A DNA stretch of 64,000 bases from Acorus gramineus (GCA_030737835.1 JAUJYN010000031.1:1633608-1697607), one strand, 5' to 3'. Shown: positions 33,500 to 45,300, counted from the first letter of the stretch. The notes: generated by a model from the sequence alone, not told the origin. Numbers and translations: made by a program.

Positions 33500-36400
33500 T
33501 GTCACGCTCCAGGGCGGCCGTCCCCGGGACGCGGCAAGCGTATACATGATATCAGCAGTCAATACAGGAGATCAATAGTATACCATAAACAACAGCTAAA
33601 AAGATAACACAGACAACAAAGAGGCTGACATGATGTATACACAGAAAGCGGAAGCTAAAAAGACTGAATCTGTAAATCAACAACACTTTACAGACTCGAT
33701 ACATAATCATAAGTCCTGTGAGAGCCAATATATATATACACATACATCCATATAATCCAAACTGGGTGCCCAAGCACAGAAATATATACATACAATAAAA
33801 GAAGGATGCTTATTGCCTCAAAAACTCGAGGGACGTGGCGCTACTCCGCTACTGGTGCAGTCGCTCGGGAAGCTCCTCCTTCAACTCCGCCTCGGTAATC
33901 ACTGAAGAAAAAATATTATACGAGGGGTGAGCCACACGCTCAGTGAATAGCACAACCCATGCATCACAGTTCATATTAACCACAATTTATCAGCAAAAGC
34001 CTCAAAGTGGCATAAACAACACAAATCCGGGGGTTCGTTACATCGCCGAACCACCGTACCCTCACCCTCACCCCTCAATAGGTGACAAAGGATGTTGGGA
34101 CTTAGTAGGCTGATAATCATCCTTACACAAACCAGTGGGTCGCCACATCGCCGGCCCACCACACCCTCACCCTCACCCCTCAATAGGTGACATAGGCTAT
34201 TGGGACTGACTAGGCTGATGGTCGCCCTTGGTCCACAGATAGTCTCTCCCCACTCCGTAGGCCATTTGGCAACTCCCACATTCAGCACAGTCCATCTACC
34301 AAATCAGGAGGTGCCTACTGATGGGAGCCCCAGCACGGGATGACCTTTCTAACGCTGAGGTAGTCTCTACATGGATCCAACGAAGGGAACAGAACAGCCT
34401 ATCCATCGCATATGATCCACTCGGATCCGCTGACAACACATCTCTACAACTCTAATGTCTTGAATTCTTCAGAATTCCTCCAGCGCGCATAACCAAGATG
34501 CGGGGAATACATAAGATAATAATGAGGAAAAGAGACCTTGGGAGGGCAACCTGAGGTCCCGATATAGGACATCCCGCCCACCAAACAAGGAACACGGAGT
34601 ACCCTAGCCCGGGTCTCAATGTTGACCTCGCAAGGCCCCCTTAATATTCCCCAAAGCATGCTAAAAATATCTTAAGTTTGCATTTAATTTAATAAATCAA
34701 ACTAATGGGACGCATGCATAGGTCGAGGCTTTCCTAGCATGATAACAAGGTGACAGGATGCACGGCTCTTACACATATCCTAAGGGTGCAAGTCCCTAAC
34801 ATACAAAGTCTAGGGTGCCATGCATTCTACACACTAATCATGCTCGCACAGATTACATATAACAAGTTAATATTAACTACGTGCCCCAGGGGAGGACGGT
34901 ACATGCCCAAGTGCATGTAGCGCCTCCCAACTGGGTTGGGTTGTCCCACTCACCGGTAACCGGGTCGTCGCGCAACCGTCCGTCAAGATCTGCAAGACAG
35001 GGTAATCAACCCGGTGAGTAAAATACATAAATACCACAAAATACTCAAAAATACTCAATTAAATACCCAACACTCGGGCAAACGTACATACGGCCCGTAC
35101 GCACGCTAGCCCGAGCACCCCGACTCACTCCCGCACCCCCGGCAACCATCCGCACAGCCACCCGCCCCCAGATGCACCGCCGCGCCCCAGCCCGCGCACC
35201 CAGGTGCCCTGCTGAGCCCCTGCCCGCACGCCAGGACACACCGCCGAGCTCCCCGGGTGCACCGCGCGCTCACTGCGCCCCATCGCAGCAGCCCGCGCGC
35301 ACACCACACGCCCCGCGCCCAGCTCCTCGCCCCGCACGCACCACCGCTTGCCTAATCGCGCCCTCGCCTCGCTCCGCGCGCACCCCGCGCGCACCACCGG
35401 CTCACCCAGCGCTCCATCGACTCGCCGCGCGCGCACAGCGCGCCTGCGCCTCTACGCAGCGCTCCGCGCTCACGCCCCCGCACGGCGCCCTGCACGCAGC
35501 GCCCCATCGCCCACGACCAGCGCCCAGCACACCCACGCCCAGCGCCCAGCACACGCGCCCAGCACGCCCTCCAGCTCCACCCGAGCGCACGCCCGCGCGC
35601 ACGCGCGCGCGCGCCCAGCCTGCTGCGCTGCTTGCTGCCTGTGCTGCTGCCTGTGCTGCCAACCTGCCCGAGACAGCAACCCACCCTGTCCGAGCCACCC
35701 TACCTCCTCTATCCGGCCACCCATGGCCCCCAACAGCCACCCATCACCCCCCACAGCCACCAACACCCAAACCCACCCTCCTAACAAGCATCTAAACATG
35801 GAAAAGAAGGAAAGAGAGCTTACCCAAAGGAAGGAGAGGAAAGGAAGGGAACCGAAAGCTCTTCTTGCACCGAAATGCCTCCCCAAAGCCCTACACCACC
35901 AAGGACTCTTCCCACCCTCAAAGGGGCCAAAAACTGAGGAGAAAAGAGGGGCTAAGAGGGGGCTAAACACCTCGGAATTCGAATCCGAAACTACCGGTAG
36001 ATAGATCGGGACCGGATCTAACCTTTCTATGCTTTGAGTTTTAAGGTTCAAGCACTCTAGGTGGCTCAAATCCAAGAAAAAGAGAGAGGGGGAGAGAGAA
36101 AATCTATTTGAGAAGATGATGAATAGTGGAGGGCAACCTTTTTAGATTCACTTAAATAAGTCAACACACTTAAGTTAGTGTTAACCTAGGTTTAATTAGG
36201 GCTAAGAGAGGGTTAGGGTGATTTAAGTGAGCTTTGACTTGGGTCAACCCAACCACACAAAAAAACAAAAAGGGTTGACCAAGTCATGGGCCCACTTTGA
36301 CCGAGTCAACTCTCCCAATGACTTCTCGCTCGGTCAAAACCCGGATACGCCCTGGAACTGTGAAATTCTGAAACATACCAGAATTCGATGAAATTTTTGT

Positions 36401-36585
36401 GAGTGGCTTAGAATGGCACCAGGACACATAATATGCAGTTAGATTTTCAATCGGAGTCCTCAAACACAGGACGATAGCTAACAGTCCAAAATTTTGCGGT
36501 TCCGATCGAAAAACGAAAAAAACTTAAAAACTGCCAAAATGCTCCAATGGTTACTAGCAGGCCAAAAAGTGACACATATATAACA
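33500..36585 (-). mobile_element. TyB solo LTR with intron (3,086 bp)
   Basis: Starts TGTCACGCTCC and ends ATATATAACA, flanked by CGATG (33,495-33,499) and CGACG (36,586-36,590), a 5-bp duplication with one mismatch. Read on the minus strand it has a donor (GTAAGC) at 35,823, the GC-rich tract (about 35,660-35,060), the acceptor CTTGCAG ending at 34,990, and a two-unit G-rich repeat (34,200-34,030). There is no internal domain. It is more diverged in the promoter part than other copies (extra segment at about 36,130-36,330), so it may be an older subtype. Confidence 0.9.
34990..35823 (-). other. Candidate LTR intron in the TyB solo LTR at 33.5 kb
   Basis: 834 bp between GTAAGC (donor, minus strand, from 35,823) and CTTGCAG (acceptor, ending at 34,990). 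It has the same position in the LTR and the same type of GC-rich interior as in the other copies, but a different length. Confidence 0.65.
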
Positions 36586-36589
36586 CGAC

Positions 36590-37210
36590 GAGGTCAGGGA
36601 AGGCCCTAGATATCATGTTTATGATGAGAATGAGGTTCATCCCCATGATAAGGTGGCATTGTCCATGTAATTACTTGAAACATGTGCTAAAATTCAATGC
36701 CTTGGAAACGTATGGCCTATTCATCTTGAACCATGCATGGACTTGGTGTTTTCTGTTATTCTTGAAAGATGGAAAGTGTTGTCGCTTGTGCTTCTCCATG
36801 CATAGGAAGAGATGTTCCCATTGAGATGTGGGGAGTTATAAGTGACATCATCTCTATATAAAATAGTGAGATAGGAGTGAGAATTATGATCTGATAGAGA
36901 GTATTCCTACATGTAATTCCACTACACAAAAGAGTTGTAAGTGAGAAGTTCATCCAAGAGTGTCACTCAACTCTTTTAAGAGTGTTTTCTGTAATGTGTT
37001 CTAGAGAGATTGTAATCTTGTAATATCATTTTCTATGGTGGAAGTTTTCAAAGTTTGACCTGTGGTTTTTATCCTTTCATTTTGAAATGGTTTCCTCCAT
37101 TATATTTTGTGTTCCCATGCTCTTCTTCGTTGCACATCTTTCTCTACAATTTATGGGTTTGTGCTTCAAAGTTGAGAGGAAAAGGGCCAGGTCAGGCCAA
37201 CAGGATGAGC
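36590..37210 (+). mobile_element. Copia-LTR-like remnant
   Basis: Phrases CTATATAAAATAGTGAGATAGG (TATA-like, about 36,856), TTGTAATATCATTTTCTATGG, CTGTGGTTTTTATCC and TTTTGAAATGGTTTCC, ending ...CAGGCCAACA, resemble the R-U5 half of a Tork-type copia LTR. No partner LTR, primer site or internal domain follows, so it is a solo or truncated LTR. The left end is unclear next to the TyB solo LTR. Confidence 0.35.
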
Positions 37211-37300
37211 CTGCTTATTTAGTACTCTTGATTCTCAATTTTCCATACAATTAGATCAAAAACCATAACTTAAGCATTTCTAATTATCCAAATTTCAATA

Positions 37301-38182
37301 TGTTGGGTGTGAGCCTTATTTAGGCCCTGCCCATGATGGGCCTTTCTTCATTTGAGTGCACAAGAGGGTGCACATGCATGGAGTAAAAGATATGCACGTG
37401 AACAGTGCATATATTGTTTTATAAAGGCTTTCTCTCTTTATTAGATGGACATAAAAGAAACAAGGAAAAAGATACACTGAGTCACATTTACCAATAAAAA
37501 CTCAGACCTCACATGTTTTTATTTATTTTTAAATAGTAAACATCATCTAATGAGGTATATGCTTTGATAAAAAGTGCATATCGCTCCATTTCAAATTGAA
37601 TGAACCCATTTTTAGCAAGTGTAAGAAAAAATTCAATTAGGTATATACATCATCTAACGAGGTATATGCTTAATTAAATTTGTAACGAGGTATATAAGGT
37701 CTGTGTTTTGAACTGAGAATAAAACTGAGTGTAGCAGCACTCAAGAAACAATGGCGCTCGTGTGTTCTGTTCGGCGGCAGAGAGAGAGAGAGAGGGAGAG
37801 AGAGGAGTAGTTCTTTTCAGTACTTCTTCATGGATTTTGACGTTGTTCAACGTGGTCTTCTTCTTCATATTATTTAGAAGGTCAAATTTAGGGTTCTCTT
37901 TGCGGTAACCCTATATCCCTCTTTCATATTTGTGTTCCTCAAGTTTTTGGGAAAAATCTGAGAAGATATTTTTTTTCATTATGTTTTTTATATAGTAGAT
38001 TGTTGCTGGAGTGCTCCATGGATGTCGGCTAAAGGCGAGCCATGTTAACTTTGGTGTTGTTTGGTGGTTTACTTTTTTTATATTTTTCTGATTGCTTTGG
38101 TGATTATTTCAGGCTTCATAAATATTTTTCCGCAATTAGTATTATTTATTTCACTCAAATAAAATTGTTAAAAATCCCAACA
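37301..38182 (+). repeat. Copia 5' LTR (882 bp incl. MITE)
   Basis: Starts TGTTGGGTGTGAGCC and ends AATCCCAACA. Contains the 280-bp MITE 37,464-37,743, absent at the same place in the 3' LTR. A GA-rich run lies at 37,779-37,805. Without the MITE and its target duplication the LTR is about 594 bp. Confidence 0.92.
37464..37743 (+). mobile_element. MITE-X copy in copia 5' LTR (280 bp)
   Basis: Flanked by the 8-bp duplication AGAAACAA (37,456-37,463 and 37,744-37,751); the 3' LTR has the single-copy empty site AGAAACAACGGCGC. Ends: GGAAAAAGATACACTGAGTC and, in reverse, TGAGTGCTGCTACACTCAGT, giving an imperfect TIR around TACACT.AGT. Non-coding, with ATACCTC/GAGGTATAT motifs. The 8-bp duplication suggests hAT. 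Confidence 0.88.
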
Positions 38183-38184
38183 AG

Positions 38185-38196
38185 TGGTATCAGAGC
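38185..38196 (+). promoter_or_regulatory. Copia primer binding site (initiator Met-tRNA)
   Basis: TGGTATCAGAGC two bases after the 5' LTR. Confidence 0.92.
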
Positions 38197-38219
38197 AAGG
38201 TTCAAATTTATTTGTGTGG

Positions 38220-38990
38220 ATGGTTGGGAATACTATTGGAAAGATGATTGAGTTGAATAGTTCCAATTGGTTGATATAGAAGCCTAAGGTGGAGGATATC
38301 CTTTACTGTAAGGATTTGTTTGAACCAATTGAAGGAGATAAAAGCAAACAAAAAAAAATGACAGAAGAAGACTAGATGAAGTTATACAGAAAATGAGTTG
38401 CCGCTATTCGACAATGGATTGATGCCAACATATTTCATCATGTTGCTAATGAAACCAATGCGCACACTCTATGGAAGACGCTAGGGTCTTTGTATGAGAA
38501 AAAGACTGCGAGTAACAAGGAATTTTTAATCAGGAAACTCGTGAACTTAAAGTTCAAAGGTGGCAGTGTTATAGAGCACCTGAATGAGTTTCAAAGCTTA
38601 GTGAACCAGCTGACCACGATGAAGATGACTGTAGATGATGAGTTACAGGCTTTGCTGCTTTTGGGATCTTTGCTCGACAATTGAGAGACATTAGTTGTCA
38701 CGCTGAGTAATTATGCTCCAGATGATTATTGTCTATAAATACGGTTACGAGCTCCTTGCTCAATGAAGAAACATGAAGAAAACCAATGGCTTCAAACAGT
38801 CCACATGCACTTGTTATAGATAGGGGGAGGAGCAAGAGTCAAGGACTAAAGAATTAAGGCAGATTTAAAAGCAAATCAATGTCTAGAGATTTTGCATGTT
38901 ATCACTGTGGTAAAGCAGCTCACATTAAAAAAGTAATGCCGGATTTTTAAAAGAGAACACAAAGAGGGACAAGATCAAGAAAAAAAAAGA
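38220..38990 (+). pseudogene. Copia gag (UBN2 type)
   Basis: Reads MVGNTIGKMIELNSSNWLI, then a TAG near 38,276, then KPKVEDILYCKDLFEPIEGD, AIRQWIDANIFHHVANETNAHTLWKTL, and the well-preserved block NKEFLIRKLVNLKFKGGSV with HLNEFQSLVNQL (38,490-38,684). A zinc knuckle CYHCGKAAHI at about 38,894 has lost its last Cys (Val). Several stops and frameshifts make it non-functional. Confidence 0.87.
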
Positions 38991-39059
38991 ATGACGACAA
39001 GAACACTACGGCTATTACATTTGTAGATGATTTGGTAGTGTTCTCATCTAGAGATGATG

Positions 39060-39400
39060 AATGTCTGTATGTTTCAGATCAAAATACTGAGTGGGTGGTA
39101 GATACAGAAGCATCATTTCATGCAACTCCTAATATGGGGTTGGTCTTTCACTTTGTATAGAGCGGTAGACTTTGGCACCGTGAAAATGGGTAACATTAGT
39201 CACTCAATGATTGCAAGAATTGGTGATGTGTGTGTAAAAATTGATGTAGGGCACACATTAATTTTGAAAGATATTTGTCATGTTCATGATTTGTGCCTTA
39301 ATCTGCATTCGGGGATTGCTTTGAATCGACAAGGGTTTGAGAGTTATTTCGGCAATTAAAAATGGAAGCTCACTAAGGGTTAGCTGATTGTTGCAAGGGG
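39060..39400 (+). pseudogene. Copia aspartic protease remnant
   Basis: WVVDTEASFHATPN at about 39,091 corresponds to the copia protease active site, where DTGAS is expected; Gly is replaced by Glu, so the catalytic motif is damaged. It continues in other frames with GVKMGN-like and LKDICHVHDLCLNL blocks (39,180-39,310). Confidence 0.8.
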
Positions 39401-39469
39401 AAAAGGCTGTTGTACATTGTATAAGTTAAATGTATGTAATGATGGAATGAATGCAGCTGAAGAAGATTC

Positions 39470-39858
39470 GTCTCTGAATTTATGTTATAGGCGGCTCGGT
39501 CACATGAGCGAGAAGGGTTTAGTCTCTAATTTCTTTTCTCAAAGGTACACCACTTAGCTCTTGTCTAATATTGTTGATTGGAAAGCATCATAGAGTTTCA
39601 TTCAGAAAAGCATTAGAAAGAAAATTAAATATTCTAGATTTGATTCACTCTGATGTTTGTGGTCCGTTTGAGGTTGAATCTCTGAATGGCCATAGGTATT
39701 CTGTTACATTGATTGATGATGCATCCAGAAAAGTGTGGGTCTATTTGTTGAGAACAAAGGATTAGATCTTTGAGCACTTTCAAGAATTTCGTGCCATGGT
39801 GGAAAGGGAGACAGAGAGACGGTTAAAGTTGTTGTGGATTGATAACGAAGGAGAGTAC
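39470..39858 (+). pseudogene. Copia integrase, 5' part
   Basis: Contains the pre-integrase HHCC remnant (RRLGHMSEKGL), then LDLIHSDVCGPFEVESLNG and TLIDDASRKVWVYLL (39,620-39,760), the first Asp of the DDE core, and LLWIDNEGEYC, the second Asp. It is cut at AGTAC by the TyB element; the frame resumes at 50,044. Confidence 0.87.
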
Positions 39859-40450
39859 TGTTATATATGTGTCACTTTTTAGCCTGCTGGTAACCATTGG
39901 AGCATTTCTGGCAGTTTTAAAATTTTTTAGGGTTTTTCGATCGGAACCGCATAATTTCAGACTGTTAGCTATCGTCTGAGCTAGAGGACTCCGATTGAAG
40001 ATCTAACTGCATATTTGGTGTCCTGGTGCCATTTTAAGCCACTCATGAAAATTTCATCGAATTCTGGCATCGTTTGCAAAAATTTCGCAGTTCCGGGGCG
40101 TATCCGGGTTTTTAAGTCGCGCTCTACTTAAAAGGAATCAAAAATATCTCGGCACTATTCATCATCTTCCCGACCTGCTCTCTCTCTCTCCTCTCCTCCG
40201 ATTTTCTTCCGTTCGAGCCCCTTACACCCCTCAAAACCAAAAACCTAAAGCACGGGAAGTGTAGATCGGGTCCCGATCTACGCTCCGGTGTCTTCAAATC
40301 CAAATTCCGACGATCCTAGCCTCCCCGACCTCCCCTCTCTCTCCTCTGTTTCGAGCCAAATCGAGGGCCATGATAGATCGGGGCGTGAGAAGGCTTGTGG
40401 GAAAGGTTTCGGCGCGTGGAGATCCACCGGACGCCCCTTCCTCCCCCTCG

Positions 40451-41477
40451 GTAAGCTTCTTTCCCTCTCTTTTCTTGTCTAGATGATTGCTAGGGAGGGG
40501 TTTTGTGTGTGGGGGATGGTCGGTGGCAGTGGGGGTCCTCGGAGGGTGGTCGGGGGTGGTTGGAAGTGGTCGGGGCAGTGGGAGGGGTGGTTGGAGGTGC
40601 TCGGCAGGCGGGAGATGTCCTCGGGCGCAGGCAGCAGCAGCAGCGGCTCAGGCAGCGCGCAGGCCGGGCGCGCGCGGGCATGCGCGCGTGCGTGCGCGGG
40701 TGTGCGTGCGCGCGGCGTGTGCGTGGGTGTGCGCGGGCCTAGTGCGTGGGGCTGGTCGTGCTGGGCTCGCTGGATGGGCTGGGGGCCTCAGGCAGCACAG
40801 GCAACGAGCAGGAGCCGGCTGGGCGTGCGCGCGTGCGTACGCGCGAGCGTGCGCGCGGGCGTGCGCTCGGGGGAGCTGGTCACGGCGGTGCGAGGCGTGC
40901 GAGCTGCTCGGGTGGTGCTGTGCGCGAAGGGCTGATGGCGAGCTGGTCTGGGCGCGCGCGGAGGTGCTGGCCGAGGTGCTGGACGCGCGAGGTGCGCGCG
41001 GAGGTGCTGGCGGAGGTGCTGGACGCGCGAGGTGCGCGCGGAGGTGCTGGCGGAGGTGCTGAGCGGAGCGCTCGGGTGCTGGGGCGCGCGCGGAGGAGGC
41101 GCGGGGCGAGGAGCTGTGCGCGAGGCGTGCGCGGGGCGCGGCGGAGCGGCGGAGCTGTGCGCGGGGCGTGCGCGGGGCGCGGCGGAGCGGCGGAGGTGCG
41201 CGCGGGGTGCGCGCGGGGCGCGCGTGGGGCGAGGAGCGTGCGCACGGCGTGCGGGGCGCGTGCGGGCTGCCGCGGCTGGGCTCGGTGGACGCGCGGGGCC
41301 CCGGGCGGTGCGCGGGCTGAGGCGCGGCGGCGCGTCCGGGCGGTCGGGTGGCCGTGCGGGTGGTGGCCGGCCGTGCGGTGGTTGCCGGGGGGGGGTGTTG
41401 GATGTTTGTTTGTGTGTGTTATGTATTTTTGGGATAACTGTGGATTTATTCTAACCAGTTAATACACTGTCTTGCAG
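40451..41477 (+). other. Candidate intron in TyB 5' LTR
   Basis: CCCCCTCG|GTAAGCTTC donor and ACTGTCTTGCAG|ATCTCGACGG acceptor, 1,027 bp, with a pyrimidine-rich region near the donor and a T-rich stretch (GTATTTTTGGGATAACTG...TTTATTCTAACC) before the acceptor; TTCTAACC is a plausible branch site. The solo LTR at 30.5 kb has the spliced junction. Confidence 0.78.
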
Positions 41478-42289
41478 ATCTCGACGGACGGTCGCGCGTC
41501 GACCCGATTCCCGGTGAGTGGGACAATCCAACCCAGTAGAGAGGGGTCATACGCATTTGGGCGTATACCGACCTCTCCTGGGGCGTCATGGATAAATATT
41601 AACCTGCAATGATATGTATATCATGCGAGCATGATTAAACTGTAGAATGCATGTTACCCTAGACTTTGCATGTTAGGGACTTGCACCCTTAGGATGTGTA
41701 TGAGCCATGCAGCATGTCCCCTGGTTCCATGTTAGGAAGCCCGGCCGATGCATGTGCCCTACTAGTTTATTTATTTGATTAAATGCTAGTATTTGTTTAC
41801 AATGCATGTTATAGTGAATATTATAGGGGAGGGGCCTTGCGAGGACAGCGGTGAGACCCGGGTTAGGGTACACCGTGTTCCTTGTTTGGTTGTCGGGGTG
41901 TCCTATAACGGGAACTCACGCTGCCCTCCCGAGTTTCTTTCCCCAACGATATTCCACCTTGTTATAACCTTATGCATGTTCCCCGCATCGTAGTTATGCG
42001 CCCTGGTGGGTTCTGAGGAATTCAGAACATTAGTGTTGTTATAATGTGCCGTCTGCGGATCCAAGTGGATCATATGCGATGGTTAGGCTGTTCTGTTCCC
42101 TTCGTTGGATCCGGTAGAGACTACCCCAGCGTTAGACAGGGCCTTCCTGACAGAGGGCTCCCATTAGTAGGCACCTCCTGATTTTGGACGGACTGTGCTG
42201 AATGTGGGAGTAGACCAGGCGGCCTACGGAGTGGAGGAGAGCCTATCGGTGGACCAAGGGTGACCAACAGCCTAGTCAGTCCCAAAATC

Positions 42290-42610
42290 TTGTGTCACCC
42301 ATTGAAGGGTGAGGGTGAGGGTGTAGTGGGTTGGCGATGAACGGCCCACTGGAGTTGTGATTGGATGCTTATCAGTCCCAATATCCTATGTCACCCATTG
42401 AAGGGTGAGGGTGAGGGTATGGTGGGCCGGCGATGTGGCGACCCACTGGATTGTAAGTCCCAAAATCCTATGTCACCCCTTGAGGGGTGAGGGTGAGGGT
42501 GTAGCGGGTTGGCGGAAGCGACCCGCTGGTTTTGTGTTGATTAGTCCCAATATCCTTGGTCACCCATTGAGGGTGAGGGTGAGGGTGTAGTGGGTGGGCG
42601 GTAGCGACCC
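42290..42610 (+). repeat. G-rich tandem repeat array in TyB 5' LTR (4 units)
   Basis: Units start near 42,294, 42,389, 42,472 and 42,560, about 83-95 bp each, with core GTCACCCATTGAAGGGTGAG followed by GGTGAGGGT and a GTGGGTTGGCG...CGACCCACTGG inverted motif. Each unit contains four GGG runs close together, a G-quadruplex-type motif. The same array has four units in the 3' LTR (from 49,181) and one to three in the other copies. Confidence 0.85.
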
Positions 42611-43156
42611 ACTAGTTTGAGGAATTGTTGTTGTTGTGGCTTTGGTAATGATATTGTGAATGATGAGGATATCTGGTTGTGGTCAATTTGTCTGTGATGC
42701 ATGGGTTGTGCCGTTCACTGAGCGTGTGGCTCACCCCTCGCACAATATATTTTCTTCAGTGTCATCTGAGTCGGATCTGGAGGAGGAGCTCCCCGAGGGA
42801 CTTCATCAGTAGCGGAGTAGCGCCACGTCCCGCGAGTTGCAGAGACTATCAGCATCCCTTGTACCAGTATGTATTATTTTCCGTGCTTGGGCACGCGTTT
42901 GTGTTGTATTTGGACGTCTTTGTATGTATATTGGCTCTCACAGGACATGTGATTATGTATGGAATCTGTAGTGTGTTTTGATTACAGATTCAGTCTTAGT
43001 TATTCGCATTTGGTGTATATATCATGTCAGCCCTGCTTTTGTTGTCTGTGTGTCATTCTGGCTGCTTGTGTATGATATTATTGACCTCCTGTGTAGATTC
43101 TGATATTATATATACACTTGCCGCGTCCCGGGGACGCCTGGGGCGTGACAAAAAGG

Positions 43157-43168
43157 TGGTATCAGAGC
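43157..43168 (+). promoter_or_regulatory. TyB primer binding site (initiator Met-tRNA)
   Basis: TGGTATCAGAGC six bases after the 5' LTR. Confidence 0.92.
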
Positions 43169-43270
43169 CTGGTCCTGTCAGAGCCAATGGTCTTCTTTCG
43201 TAGAGATGAGTCCTAGGATTTTGATATGTCTATTATGATCCTAGAGTCTGGTTTTCTTAGGATTGCTGAT

Positions 43271-43660
43271 ATGTCTCCTCGTGGAGGACGGCGCGGACAT
43301 GGTCCCTCTCGACCTTTGGAGGTTTTCGGACCTGCTAGAGGCGAGGATGCTACTGGAGAGTCCACGGCTGTGAGGCCAGGATCGGCGCAGGAGCCTCCCG
43401 CACGGGAACGTGCGTTCGCTCGGATAGCGGATTCGGTGGAGACTCGGATCAAGGCACTGGAGGCGCAGACCAGAGCGTTGGTAGAGCAAGCGCGGGAGAT
43501 CCGGGAGCTGAGGGCGGCCCGTGATGCAGTTCCACAGGTCCCCTTGGTAGCAGATCCGTCTGTGGTACCCGAAGTACCCCCAGTCCCCGTGGTGATTCCA
43601 GCGGCGAGAGTTCAGGATCCCCTAGTGAGGGAGGTGGAGCTAGAGGCTGCAGCGCGAGTA
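43271..43660 (+). pseudogene. TyB gag N-terminal fragment
   Basis: MSPRGGRRGHGPSRPLEVF through the coiled-coil-like TRIKALEAQTRALVEQAREI block and the Pro/Val-rich linker, colinear with TyA gag to EVELEAAA. Similarity to TyA stops at about 43,660; the gag core domain is missing here and the frame ends at 43,699. Confidence 0.85.
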
Positions 43661-43689
43661 TTGAGTGTGGTTGTTCGAATTGAAGAGGC

Positions 43690-44335
43690 TGGGTTGTAGC
43701 CGTCCTGGCAGGAGGCTCTCATCCGTAGGTACCGCCGATGCAGTCGGAGGGGTACTGATCGTGGGAGTGTGTCAGGTAGGGGCTAATCCGGAAATGGATT
43801 AATGGATGGTGTCGCGAGCGTGGAATCGCTCTCCCCTTCGTTGGATCCGCGTAGTACAGCCCCAGCGTTAGACAAGCTCCCGATCAGAGGACCAGGCGAG
43901 CTACGGAGCGGGGAGAGGCTACCGGTGGACCAGGGGTGAAGAGCAGTCTAAGTCTCTCCCAAAGTCCCAATATGTCTCCTGATGGGAGTGAGGGTGTGGA
44001 TGAGACAATGACGCGTCAACTCGTGACCCAAATTGCTGTTCGACCATTCCCACGGAGGTTGGGTCCGGTCTTGAGAAGGATGTTGAATGACATCGTTGGG
44101 TGATCATCTAGAGGTAGATGATCCGGAGGGGTTAGTGGTGTTCTTTTAAATGATGTCTTCTTCCAGTGTTCCTTTCTGGATTAAGGGGCCTTGTGAGGTC
44201 GGCGTTGGAACCCGGGCTAGGGTACTTCGTGTTCCTTGTTTGGTTGTCGGGGTATCATATATCGGGATTTCATGGTGCCCTCCCGAGGTTTCTTTTTCCC
44301 AGGTAAGGGATGCCATGGAAGCATCAGAAAGATGA
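43690..44335 (+). other. LTR-derived segment inside the TyB interior
   Basis: Phrases normally found in the LTRs occur between gag and pol: GGCTCTCATCCGTAGGTACC, TACTGATCGTGGGAGT, CCCCTTCGTTGGATCCG, and GGGCCTTGTGAGG...GTTCCTTGTTTGGTTGTCGG (44,185-44,265). They diverge clearly from this element's own LTRs, so they come from another LTR subtype. Their order also differs from the LTR (the GTTCCTTGTTTGG block comes last here, first in the LTR). Confidence 0.7.
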
Positions 44336-44339
44336 GAGA

Positions 44340-44780
44340 TCAAGTGCGAGTTTGGTTAGAGGTTAAGGCCTTTTGGGCTGAGTGATTTCTGGTGAAGGCA
44401 TATCTGTGGACCCGGGTAAGACGCTTGCTATGTCGAATTGGCGTAGGCCGTCGAACCCCGCAAGGATTCGGAGCTTCCCGAGTTGGAGGGTTATTGTAGG
44501 AAGCTTGACGAGGGACTCTCGAAGATAGCTGTTCCTCTTAACCGCCTTACTTGGAAGATGTCCGGTTCGAGTGGTCCCCTTCTTGCGAGGAGAGCTTCTG
44601 GAGTTTTATCGGAGGCTCACCTCAGCGCCAGTTCTTACCTTCCGTCTGGGAGGGGTGGGTTCGCAGTTTGCTCTGACGCATCGCGATTGGGTGTGGTGAT
44701 GCGTTCGATCGGAACCAGGTGCGTCCTATTGCAGCTCAGTGGGCGATCGCTAGTGGACAGGGTTCCATAGTGGCATCTGG
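44340..44780 (+). pseudogene. TyB RT-end / RNase H-start fragment, misplaced
   Basis: Matches TyA 19,195-19,600: AAGTGCGAGTTTGGTTAGAG, GATTTCTGGTGAAGGCATAT, GTAGGCCGTCGAACCCC, and RH start GGTTCGCAGTTTGCTCTGACGC. Full of indels and stops. It lies upstream of the RT N-terminal and gag C-terminal fragments, the reverse of the canonical order. Confidence 0.75.
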
Positions 44781-45052
44781 AGTCGCTTCGATAAATCATT
44801 ATGTGTTGTAGCTGCCCGGTTGAGGCCAGAGCCCTATGAGGTGCTCCCAGATGCTATGCTTGTTGGTGCGCCCATATGGCAGAGATAGCGGGCTTGGGAG
44901 GCTACCAGGTAGAGGCCACACCGGGAGAGTGCTGCTAAATGATGACGAAAGCATGGACTCCCCGTGATGAATCTGCCCATAGAGTGCAGGATGCCGGAGT
45001 TCCAATGGTTGTGATGAGCGGCCTATCTCTGGCGGCATGTAAGCACAGATGT
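44781..45052 (+). other. Unassigned segment in the TyB interior
   Basis: Contains GGCTACCAGGTAGAGGCCAC, similar to an LTR phrase, and otherwise no recognisable pol sequence. Confidence 0.35.
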
Positions 45053-45300
45053 AGATACTGTCGCGTTTTGCCCCACATTGGTCGCAAATAAGGAGACGCG
45101 ATGCTAGCGTTCGTGATGGGACTTGACCGCCATATCAGATAGATGACGTTGCATAGGCATTGTCGAGGTCCGACGACCCCTTATTGCATGTCTCGTGGAT
45201 TAAGTGCGGTTAAGCGGCTTACCGAGCGTGTAAGTGTTATCATGAGCGCCAGCCATGCTCGAAGAGCAGAATCCGAACTTGATTGTTCATGGTGTTGTTT
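45053..45300 (+). pseudogene. TyB gag C-terminal fragment, misplaced
   Basis: GGAGACGCGATGCTAGCGTT and flanking sequence correspond to TyA gag at 17,445-17,570 (the MDEETRCRRFEMGL block). No zinc knuckle is recognisable. Confidence 0.55.

Larger units (their letters stand above)
39859..43150 (+). repeat. TyB 5' LTR (3,292 bp)
   Basis: Starts TGTTATATATGTGTC and ends CTGGGGCGTGACA. It contains the intron candidate 40,451-41,477, the GC-rich tract with about 40-bp tandem repeats (40,965-41,070, unit with GAGGTGCTGGCGGAGGTGCT), four G-rich tandem repeat units (42,294-42,600), and the conserved end segment. The long Gly/Ala/Arg frames on both strands at 40,483-41,462 are compositional. Confidence 0.92.

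Noticed and set aside
42290-42610. Interstitial telomere-like repeat (GGGTGA)
   Set aside because: The plant telomere unit is TTTAGGG. The repeats here are about 85-95 bp LTR units with only a short GGGTGA core.
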